Positions 50,988 through 60,734 of a stretch of 64,000 nucleotides of DNA are shown in pieces (position 1 is the first letter of the stretch; the number at the start of each line of letters is the position of its first letter). The notes below the pieces were generated by a model that saw nothing but the letters and a program-made list of their open reading frames with translations, was not told the origin of the DNA and did not search any database. The position numbers and the translations under genes were made by a program. This stretch comes from Wurfbainia villosa (Eukaryota; Streptophyta; Magnoliopsida; Zingiberales; Zingiberaceae), in contig CM045992.1 of assembly GCA_025175895.1 (NCBI GenBank), forward strand, positions 92,422,800-92,486,799. The letters are read 5' to 3'.

Positions 50988-53909
50988 GTAAGACTACCTA
51001 CCTTCTTTATTCATTTTCTTATTCCAAATAAGAAACTAAAGCTATTGCAGATTTGCAACTTGCCACCCATACTATCACAGTTATCAAATGTCTTAGTTAC
51101 ATGCTCTGAGAGTTTCACAAATCATCTTTTCTGCTAAGTTTGATCTTCCAATATGTAAAACATAAGGATAATATGGTTCATCTTATTGGTTCATGGTGCA
51201 TTGATCAAGCTTAATGAAACTCAAACTAGAGTAAATTCCTTCACTATTTGAAAAGAATAATTTGTTTGTTCATGATGATAAAAAATGAAGCTTATGGCTT
51301 ATATACTTGCAAAGTTCAATCCCACAAATGTTCCTTTACAGTTATATCAAATACCAACTTATTCTTGATGCATCAATTCTTTTTTTCAGTGGATCATATG
51401 TTCTTCTTTTCAGTCTTTTGCTTTTTTAGTGATCTGAGTGTTTCAAGGTTTAGAGTTTAGTGTTTAAAAGATTTTTTTTAGCCATGATACAATTAACTAA
51501 TCAATATTGATTAATAATGTTACATATTTGTGTTAGAAATTGTAAGAAGATATCTTTTTTCTAGTTTTAGAAAAATATGTAGAATTTTAAGTACAATAAT
51601 GAAATATTTTCTAGAGATTTAGGATGTCGAAAATGCACTCTCGACTGAGCTTGGTTTAGTTCATTCATGGTGCCTCATGGTGCATGTTAATCCATTTTAA
51701 GTCAAAAGAAAAGGCGCATTGCTCTTTGGTTTTATCCGATAAATTTGGTTTATGCTAATGTTGTAATAGGTGTAAGATTTGATGCTGAAATAATTTTTGT
51801 TTTTCTTCACATGGTATTCTGAATTATAGATTAGTGGAGCTAGGATAGAGATTCCAGATAGAGGTGATTTCATTGCTGGCACTTCAAAGACGTAAGAAAG
51901 CTCTTGAACATTTTTTAGTGCAGGTATTTTCCATCATGTATTTGATACATTACTTGTCACTTTATTTTGACATGAACTTCTTTTTATTTCTTTAAAATAA
52001 TTTATAACTTCAGCTATATGTTGGCGATTACCTTGTCATTGTTCCTGTTTGTTTTGAGTGTCCAGTGAACCAACATCCCATGTAGGTCAGTTAATAAATT
52101 ATTTCCTTTTTTTTTGTTGATATATTGTTCTTTTGCCTTAGGTAGGCCACTGACTATAAATGAGATTTGTACTTATCAGTTTATCGTCGATGATATTTTT
52201 TATTTTCCTTTACGCGAGCTCAATTTTTTTGAAATTTGTATGTGGCCCGCGGGTTGGCCCGCCTAATCCGCAACCCGCCTTGAGTTGGGTTGGATTGGGA
52301 ATTTTTTAACCCACCAAAAAGGTGGGTCAGCCTGCCCATCCCCATTAAATATTAAATTTATAATGGGTTGATCCGCCCCACCGCGGGTTGGCCCGTTTGA
52401 CAGCTCTACTAAGGGAGGGTTCCTCAAAATGAAGAAGTGGACCGAAGAACAACTCCGAGGATTTGAGAGGAGTAATAAGGTAATCAAATTTTTGAGTGAT
52501 TTAATTCCTAACGATGTTGTGTCCAAATTAGGAGAATACAAGGATGCAAAGGAATTTTGGAGCGAATTGGCCAAGCTCCATGAAGAACCATCATCAGCTC
52601 AAATTGAGGAAGAGATCGAAGAAGCAAGTTCATCCTCACAAGAAAGTAAGGATTCGAAGGTCGAGGAATGTTCGACATCCGAGGAGGAAGAGGAGGTAGA
52701 AGAAGTAGGAGAAGCCTCCACCTCTAGAATTGAGGGGGAGGAGAGACCATCTATGCCGGAGCCGGAACAAAATCAAGAAGTCGCTTCAACCTCCGGAAGA
52801 AGTGAAGAATCAACTCCAGCACTGACCACCACCCTTGGTAACTCAAGCACATTAATTCAAAATAAAAATCATATAATGTGTTTTGAGTGTAGGGAATATG
52901 GGCACTACAAGGGCCAGTGCCCTAAGAAGGTCAAGAAAAGTCAATCGGTACCAAAACTTCAAGAAATCTCAAAGGATGTCGAGTCCCCGATAAGAAGAGC
53001 AAGGAGCATGTCATTTTCTTTAAATGCTGACAACCAGGACACTATCGGAGTCATTGCCCAAAGGGGGAGAAGAAGACTCATGAAGGAAGAGCTACACATG
53101 TAGGGGGAGCATAGGCAAACCCTAAGGTAACTTTTAACTATGCTTCTTCTTCAATTAATTATCAAAAGCATGCTAGAAGTAATCTTGTAATTATTCATGA
53201 AAGGCATGCTAGAAATAATAGGTTTTATTGTTTAAAAGTGAAACATGTCAACCTTAGGAATAAGGAGAAATTTGGGACTAATGTCCCTAAAACAATTTTA
53301 CCTAAGGCAAGTATTAGGAAAATTGAGAACCACCTAGGCATCAATCCTAAATGGACTAGACATATGCCTAGAAAGGAGAATATCTCAAGAGTTAATGAAA
53401 AATAAAAAATTGAGATATTAGAAAAGGAAAATCAAGTCTTGAGGTCAAGGCTTGAGAAATTGGAGAAGACCCTTTGGAAAATGAAAAATCAAATATAAGG
53501 GTCAAATAGTCAAAATCTAGGGTCAAGGAGTCAAAGCCAAAGGCCTAGGAAGCAAGAACCATCCAAGGACAAGCTTAAGCCCAAAAAGACCTATCACAAT
53601 GTTCCATTCGATTATGGAACTCAATCTAGGTCTAGGAAAACCAAGGTCAATAGGGAAGTCATCCCTAAGGTTGACCAAGGTAGATGCCTAGTGGCTAGGG
53701 TTTCAAGGAAACCTAGGGAAGCCACTAAGAAGGTTACAAGGGGAGTTACCCATAGAGCTAACTTAGGCAAGACCCAAATGACCAAGGTTTCTAAGTCTAG
53801 GAGGGTCATTAGGAGGGTATCTAGGAAAGTTATCCCTAGCAAATACCTAGTAAACCCAAGGAGCTCCAATAGGTATTGGGTTCCTAGGAGCTTGATCGAT
53901 TCACGCTAA

Positions 53910-54898
53910 ATGGGTTAGGGTGTGCCAACTTTAAATGGATGGGTAGTTAACCTAACCATGGTAAAGGTGACACTTTAGATCATTTTCAAAGTTATGGGTA
54001 TCTTGGAAATAAGTTTGATCATAATCCTAAAAGATTTTAGGATATGCCAATATTATTTAAGAAGTTTGATAAATTGATCAAATTGGCACAATTTAGGTCT
54101 TAAAGTCATGGTGTGCCATTTTGGGTTTTTGGCACACTTGGGGATTAGTAGTAATATGGAAAAATGGGTTTTATAATAACAAATGACAACTAATATTAAA
54201 ATTTAGGTATATATACCTTTATATTTTATTTTCCATGTCTTGATTGTCATATACCATGTCATGACATCATATTCATTTAAATCATATAAATGTCATGATT
54301 ATGCTTAAGGCTTGTCCTTTAATGTCATGTATATTTAGATTATATCATATGTCATGACATCATGATCATTGGTCATGTTTATTTATGTTATCTTTTATGC
54401 CATGATCATTCATGCATTTATGAAAATTGATTTAAGGACAATTGACATTACTTGAAGTCCCATGTATAAGGGAATCAAGTAGAGTTGCCTTAGAAAATGC
54501 ATGAGGCCTTAGTTTAAGACGAACCAAAACCCACATCTCACATCAAATTGACATGTGTGTTTTCAAACACCCTAGACACACGTGAGATGCTAGGAAATGA
54601 GTTAAATTCAAGGTGCATAGTTTTTACATCTAGATGAACTAAAACTCATCTATATTATGTATGGATCATTGGGAAAGCTTATGTTCAAGCCATATACATT
54701 GAGCCCAAAGGACATGATAAATATAGGTTTTCAAAAATATTTTAAAATCATTTTGAAAAACCTTGGTGATGTCTATCTTTTGATAGCAGTCACCATTGAT
54801 GATGTTGATACAAAGATGGCTCAAAACATTGAAGCTTTTTTTCAAATTTTGAACTTTGTATCAATTTCACTATTTAATGGGTAAAATATTTTTCACCC
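53910..54898 (+). other. TRG-2 3' untranslated region (truncated by COP2)
   Basis: This is non-coding and aligns by eye with TRG-3 58823-59820: a 'gtgccattttgggtttttgg' block near 54115, CATGAC-rich sequence (54235-54410) and a 'cttttgatagcag' segment near 54777. It is cut at 54898 by the COP2 LTR. Confidence 0.75.
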
Positions 54899-55095
54899 TG
54901 TTATTTCATAATTTAGAGATATCCCTAACTTACATGAAAGAAGCCCTATTTATAGACAAGATTAGGGCTTATTCAAAAGAATAAATCAAAACCCTATCCT
55001 AGGAATAAATCAAAAATCTATCCTAAGAAATAATTATTCCTAATGATATTTTAGGGATAACAATTATCCCTAATCATATCCACAATATTCTAACA
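54899..55095 (-). repeat. COP2 3' LTR (197 bp)
   Basis: On the minus strand TGTTAGAATATTG (from 55095) runs to GAAATAACA at 54899. TATAAATAG is at 54946-54954 (minus). It is preceded on the minus strand by the polypurine tract CTTGAGGGGGAG (55096-55108). The flank CACCC (54894-54898) is one side of the target duplication; the other is beyond the window. Confidence 0.85.
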
Positions 55096-55102
55096 CTCCC
55101 CC

Positions 55103-55400
55103 TCAAGCGGGAGCATATAAATTATATGCACCCAGCTTGTTACATATGTAGTCAATTCGGGGACCTCTCAGAGACTTAGTAAACATATCTGCTAGTTGAT
55201 CATGCGAGTTAACAAAACTAGTAGATATTTCTCCAGATATGACTTTCTCTCTGACAAAGTGACAGTCGACTTCAATATGTTTTGTCCTCTCATGAAAAAC
55301 TGGATTTGACGCGATATGCATGGCGGCCTGGTTATCACATATGAGTGACATTTGTGTAACATCTCCAAACCTGAGCTCCTGAAGCAATTGTTTGAGCCAT
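55103..55400 (-). pseudogene. COP2 RNase H C-terminal part
   Basis: This 94-codon open stretch has LICDNQAAMHIASNPVFHER, VDCHFVREKV and QLADMFTKSL, which are standard for the copia RNase H end. It continues from 62329 across the TRG-3 insertion and terminates just before the polypurine tract. Confidence 0.9.
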
Positions 55401-55405
55401 ATAAG

Positions 55406-57018
55406 TGTTGGTGCAATCGGCCCAGGTCATGATTGACCAGACTCGAGTTTGACTCGAGTGATGTTTTGATGTTTGACAAAGGGATTTGACAAAATGGATT
55501 AACATTGATGTTGGACATTGATGTCGGTTAATATGTTGGGGAGATTGTTTATACAATCGACCCAGGTTATAATTGACTTTGATGGTTGACTAGGGTTGAC
55601 CATGTGATTATGGGAAAGTCCAAGCATGGGTCTTGGCAAATGGAAAGTCCAACATGGGTTGGCAAAGGAAAAGTCCAACATGGGTTGGCAAGGAAAAGTC
55701 CAAGCATGGGTCTTGGCAATGTAAAAGTCCAAGCATGGGTCTTGGCAATGTAAAGTCCAACATTGGTTGGCAAGGAAAGTCCAAGCATGGTCTTGGCATG
55801 AAAAGTCCAACATGGGTTGGCAAGGGAAAGTCCAAGCTTGAGTCTTGGCATTTGAGAAGTCCAAGGGTTTGATATTGGCAGCGTAAAGTCCAAGCGGGAG
55901 TCTTGGCAGCATAAGTCCAATGGTTGGCGGCGTAAAGTCCAAGCGGAGTCTTGGCAGCGTAAGTCCAATGTGCCTTGGCGGTGTAGACACCGTTATCATG
56001 ACATAGCCGATGGAAGAACCTGGAAGCTAGCGCGATGGATGAACAAGTCATGGATGACTTTGAGGGATCCGAGAGGCGTGAGGCTGATGGAGGTGGCTAG
56101 AAGGCTTAGGTCTAGGCTAAGGGTGGTCTAGCAAGTATGGGGGCACCATACTTGGGTTAAAACCTCATTCTTGAGGTTGGCAGTCGACTGGCATTATAGC
56201 CGGTTCGACTGCCGTGAGTTGACTTGAGTTCGACTGCCAGGTTAGAGCTGGGATTGCTCTGGCAATGCTCATGGAGCAACGATCGATGGCTCTGCGATCA
56301 CGCGCAAGGATGGCGATGCCCGTCAGTGTCGAGCACAGCGCTCCATAGCCGATCGCGCGTCGACTAAGGCGCCGATCGCCAATGTTAGCGCGATCGGCCA
56401 AGAGATCCGTTGGAGTTTTTCCAGCGTGGATCGATCCGTTGTCTCACGACAACAGTGGCATCAGTCGACTGGTGACTTATGGCAGTCGACTGATAGGCGG
56501 AAATCCAGCCCGACGCAGGTTATAAAGGCAGCTCGGAATGAGGGTTTTAGAAGCGATTTCTTGGACGTTTTTTAGGCGATTTGCTACTGCAAATCAGGGT
56601 CTTCAACCACGATTCAAGCAATCAACAAGCAAGCGATCTAAAGAGTTTTTGTAAAGTGTTCTTTACTTCTCTTGTTGTATTTCCTATTATATTTGCTTGT
56701 TGTATTTAGATTATTGTTGTAATCTTATTGTAAGAGGTTTCTCCGCCTCCGACTTGTGTCGAGAAGGAGTTATTTGATAGTGGTGTGTGTTTGGCATCGC
56801 TAGGGCTCGTTTGAGCCCGATCCGTGGAGTAGGAACCGTTACGGTTCCGAACCACGTTATATCATCGTGTTCGTGTGTGATTGTATTTCGTGTATTGCTT
56901 TTATTATTATTATTCCGCTGCGCTAACACGAATTGTAGACAAGCACGCGAACGATTTCCATCTACGTACGGGTCACACGCTATTCACCCCCCCTCTAGCG
57001 GGCGTCTAATCCCCAACA
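55406..57018 (+). repeat. TRG-3 5' LTR (1613 bp)
   Basis: TGTTGGTGCAATC...CCCCAACA. U3 has about 14 units of the AAGTCCAAGCATGGG...TTGGCA minisatellite (55615-55980) and palindromes (about 56180, 56458-56495). TATAAAGG is at 56521. The U5-end motif is near 56989. Confidence 0.93.
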
Positions 57019-57020
57019 AG

Positions 57021-57033
57021 TGGTATCAGAGCC
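57021..57033 (+). other. TRG-3 primer-binding site
   Basis: TGGTATCAGAGCC follows the LTR by two bases. It is of initiator-Met tRNA type. Confidence 0.92.
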
Positions 57034-57086
57034 TGGTGGCTCTTCAACGGATTAACAACCGGGAGCAAGACGCTAGAGGGTAAAAG

Positions 57087-58822
57087 ATGGAAGTCCAAGA
57101 TCAATTAGGATGGGACATCAACACACCGATCCCTTATTCATTCTATGGACGAGAAGGTTTCAATTCTTGGAAGGCGAGAATTGAAGAGTTTTTGATGATG
57201 AGAGACCTTGAGGAATGGTCCGCCTTGATGGAAGGATTTGAGTATCCTAAGGGACCAAAGGGAGGGTTTCTCAAGAAGAAGAAATGGAGTGAGGAGCAAC
57301 TCCGGCAATTCGAGAAAAATAAGAAGGTAATCAAATTTATATTTGATTTAGTACCTAATGACATCTTGTGTAGCCTAGGTGACTATGTGGATTGTAAAGA
57401 CGCCAAAGAGGTATGGAACATTTTGGCGAAATTCCATGAAGAACCTCATTCAATCCAAGAAGACAAGGAGGATGAAGAAGAGAGCTCATCCTCAAGTGAA
57501 AGTGAGGAATCGGAAGAAAGTGAGGAGTCAACTTCCGGATCGGAAGAGAAAATAGAAGAGGTGGGAGAAGCATCCACCTCCGTGATTGAGGGGGAGAGAC
57601 CATCTACACCGGGGCAACCTCAAGAAGTGCCTTCAACATCCTGTCAAGATTAGTAATCTCAAAATTCAACTCCGGCACCTACCACGGACCTAGGTAACTC
57701 GAGCATTTCAAATAATAATAAAATTCATATTATATGCTTTGAGTGTAGGGAGCAAGGACACTACAAGAGTAAGTGTCCTAAACGGGTTAAGAAGGCTCCA
57801 CCGGCACCAAAAGTCAAGGATGCCGGTTCCCCAACACCTAAAGGCAAGGAGCACATCATATGCTTCAAGTGCAATTCGAAGGGGCATTATCGGAGTCAAT
57901 GCCCTAGGGGGAAGAAGAAGGGGCAAGAAGGAGCATCATATGTAGGGGGAGCCTCCAAGGCAAACCCTAAGGTATATTTCAATAATGCACCTTCTAGATT
58001 TAATAGGCAAAAGCATGCTAGAAATAATTTTAATTCTCTTGCAATTTATGAAAAGCATGCTAATAGGAATGAATATTGCTTAGGAGCTAAAAATATCACT
58101 TAGATAATAGGAAGAAATTTGGGACTAATGTCCCTAAAAATAATTCATCTAAGGATAAACCTAGGTCAAATAACACTAGACCAATTTTACCTAGGGAGAC
58201 CATTAGAAAGGTGCAAGAGCACCTAGGTATTAACCCTAAATGGACTAGGCATATGCCTAGAGAGTCCCATGCCCATGGTCTAAATCAAAATTCTAAAATT
58301 AGGCAATTAGAATTAGAGAACCAAGCCTTGAGGTCAAGGCTTGAGAAATTGGAGAAGACCCTTAAAATTATACAAAATCAATTTAAAGGGTCAAATGATC
58401 AAAAGTCAAGGTCCAAAAGTCAAAGTCAACACCAAGGACCTAAGAGTCAAAAGTCAACCAAGGGCAAGCAAGGTTTGGGTCACAAACCTAAGCCTAAGGT
58501 AGCTTATCATAGTGTTCCATTAGATTATGGAACACTAACTAGGTCTAGGAAGACCAAGGTCAATAGGGAAGTCATCCCTAGAGTTGACCAAAGGGTGTGT
58601 CTAGTGGCTAGGGTTTCTAGGAAACCTAGGGTGGCCACTAAGAAGGTTGCAAGGGGAGTCACCCCTAGAGTCAATCTAGGTAAGACCAAAATGACCAAGG
58701 CTGACAAGCCTAGGAGGGTCATTAGAAAGGTATCTAGGGAGGTTATCCCTAGGGAATACCTAATTAACCCTAGGAGCTCAAATAGATTTTGGGTTCCTAA
58801 GAGCGTGATTGATTCACGCTAG
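57087..58822 (+). pseudogene. TRG-3 gag (two intact zinc knuckles)
   Basis: From the ATG at 57087 the capsid part is open to 57650 (FYGREGFNSWKARIEEFLMM, WSEEQLRQFEKNKKVIKF) and ends in a long Glu/Ser linker. Two consecutive stops (TAG TAA, 57651-57656) follow, after which the same frame continues through CFECREQGHYKSKC (about 57737) and CFKCNSKGHYRSQC (about 57861). A frame change near 58097 leads into an open C-terminal region (58211-58822). That region holds a coiled coil (RQLELENQALRSRLEKLEK), a Lys/Arg/Ser-rich middle and the terminus NRFWVPKSVIDSR. Total coding length is about 578 codons. The double stop is absent from TRG-2 and TRG-1, so it is probably a private lesion. Confidence 0.87.
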
Positions 58823-60720
58823 ATGGGTTTAGGGTGTGCCAACCTTGATTGGATGGGTAGTTAACTCAACTATGGCAAAGGTGGCATTTTAGGTCATTTT
58901 CAAGGTTATGGCTACCTTGGGAATGTGGTTTGATTTGAATCCTAAAGGTTTTTAGGATGTGCCAGTATTAATTATGAGTATTGATAAAATGATCGAATTG
59001 TCACAATTTAGGATTAGAGTTTTTTTTAGTGTGTCATTTTGGGTTTTTGGCACACTAGGGAGATTAGTGATAATATGGCAAAATATATTTAATGGAAATT
59101 AATATTAAAATTTAGGTATTATTATACCTATATATTTTATATGCCATGATTTGTTTGCCCTATGCCATGACATGACATCATGTTTACTTTTATCATTTAA
59201 ATGTCATGATCATGCTTAGAATTAAGTTTTAAATGTCATGTGTTTTTAGATTTTATCATATGCCATGACATCATGATCATTGGCCATGATTTATTTTGCT
59301 ATCATTATGCCATGATCATTTTTATGCATCTAATTTGATTAAAATTGATTTAAGGACTATGGCATGACTTGGAGTCCCATTTATAAGGGAATCAAGTAGA
59401 GTTGCCTTAGAAAAATGCATGAAACCCTAGCTTAGGAAGAACAAAACCCACATCTCACATCCAATTGACATGTATGTGTATTTATACAACCTAGATACAT
59501 GTAAGATGTTAGGATATGAGTTGAGTTCAAGGTGCATAGTTTTTGCATCTAGTTGAACCAAAACTCATCTAATTTTATTTGTGGATCATTGGGAAAGCTT
59601 GTGTACAAGTCATGTACTTAGAGCCCAAGGAATATGATCCAAAATAAGGTTTTGAAATCATTTTAAAATCAATTTAGAAAACCTTGGTGAAGTCTATCTT
59701 TTGATAGCAATCACCATTGATGAAGTTGATACAAAATAGGGCCAAAACATTGAAAATTTCAATGGTTTTGAATTTTGTATCAAACTCACTATTTTATGGG
59801 TAAAATATTTTTCACCATTTTTCACCATAAGTATTATACGTATCAAATTTCATGATTTTTCGATATATGTATAATTAGTTATGATTTTCTGAAATTGGAT
59901 TCTGATAGCTAAATTTCGGAAAATTCAGCTACCAGTCGACTGCCATTGGTGGAAGTCGACTGATGTATGTGGCAATCGACTGATTACTGTCAGGAGTCGA
60001 CTGCCAGGTCTGATTTCGGGTTAACAAGGTTGTTTAGCCCATTTTCAGCCATGGTAAAGGTCCCTAACCACTCCTAACCCTAGGATATGCTTTGGGAAGC
60101 ATTATGAAGGGTGAAAATTCATTGGATATGGATTTGGAGAGGTATTAGGTCAAAGTATCAATTTGAGGTGGTGGAAAGTTCAATGTTGAATTTCCAACCT
60201 TAATTTTGATGGTTTAGAGTTCCTATTGGCTTAGGGACTCCCCAAGGACATTGTTGGTGCAATGGTCAAGGGGGAGCAAGCCTTTAGGGGGAGGTATCCA
60301 TCTTGGGATGATGGATGTGTTTTTCTCCTTGAAAAGGAGAAGTTATTGGGAAAGTATCATCAATTGGGAAAATTGATGATTTTTGATACCCAATTTGGAA
60401 ATTGGGAGAGTGAATAGGATTGCCTCTCTTGAGTGATATGGGACTTATCACTAGGAAGATGGTAGGCATCCTAGATATTTTTTAATCAAGGGGGAGATTG
60501 TAAGATCTCATTGGGACATGAGACATTGACCTCCTTGGAGAGATAACCTTTTTGATGTTAGTCAAAAAGGGGGAGAATGTTTGGGAGAACATTTGGTTTA
60601 CATTTTCACTTGAATGTTTGGGGGAGAACATTTGGTGAGTATTTACCAATTTGGGATAATTGGTAAGGGATTTGAGTTAGTGTTCTAACTCATGATTTGA
60701 TTTGGTTTTTGTCAAACATC
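58823..60720 (+). other. TRG-3 3' untranslated region
   Basis: This is non-coding (1.9 kb). It has a 'gtgtcattttgggtttttgg' block near 59030, CATGACATCATG motifs (59165-59280), a 'cttttgatagcaatcacc' segment near 59698, four CAGTCGACTG-type palindromes (about 59934-60008) and purine-rich GGGGGAG blocks towards the end. The layout is shared with TRG-1 and, up to its truncation, TRG-2. Confidence 0.75.
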
Positions 60721-60734
60721 AAAAAGGGGGAGAT
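60721..60734 (+). other. TRG-3 polypurine tract
   Basis: AAAAAGGGGGAGAT lies immediately before the 3' LTR, identical to TRG-1. Confidence 0.93.

Larger units (their letters stand above)
49668..52408. mobile_element. Non-autonomous hAT transposon carrying an OPR gene fragment (2741 bp)
   Basis: Terminal inverted repeats are TAGAGCTGTCAAA at 49668 and its complement ending at 52408. They are flanked by the 8-bp duplication CTAAGGGA (49660-49667, 52409-52416), the hAT hallmark. The duplication rejoins the gag reading exactly as in TRG-3. Subterminal regions (about 150-200 bp each side) are dense in GGCCCG/CGGGTT motifs. No transposase is seen. The interior holds promoter-like DNA, exons and introns of an OPR gene (50054-50987). 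About 1.2 kb of AT-rich sequence (51000-52220) follows in which I recognise nothing. Confidence 0.93.
49490..53909 (+). pseudogene. TRG-2 gag, split by hAT
   Basis: The gag start at 49490 (MEFQENLGRGINTPISYTF) matches TRG-3. It is interrupted after KFPRGPKG by the hAT (49668-52408) and resumes at 52417. The capsid half ends with KLGEYKDAKEFWSELAKLHEE, followed by an acidic Glu/Ser linker. Zinc knuckle 1 is intact (CFECREYGHYKGQC, about 52883-52920). Knuckle 2, near 53010-53050, is degraded by a frameshift. The C-terminal extension (53140-53909) has the coiled coil (ENQVLRSRLEKLEKTL), several stops and frame breaks, then an open 73-codon tail ending NRYWVPRSLIDSR. It has the same architecture as TRG-1 and TRG-3 and is more decayed. 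Confidence 0.85.

Noticed and set aside
51000..52220. Further captured host exons in the right half of the hAT (for example around 52015-52085)
   Set aside because: A short peptide-like stretch is open but matches nothing I recognise, and splice sites are not convincing. I left it as unassigned transposon interior.
53140..53909. Independent basic nuclear protein gene downstream of the TRG-2 zinc knuckle
   Set aside because: The same sequence follows the knuckles in TRG-1 without any break in frame, so it is the C-terminal part of gag rather than a separate gene.
55499..56051. Open frames of 130-170 codons with repeated LDFPLPTHVGL-like peptides (also near 60756-61410, 46768-47081, 28006-28370, 32519-33083)
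   Set aside because: They are translations of the U3 minisatellites, open in several frames on both strands because the unit length and composition avoid stops. No domain, start context or conservation supports a protein.
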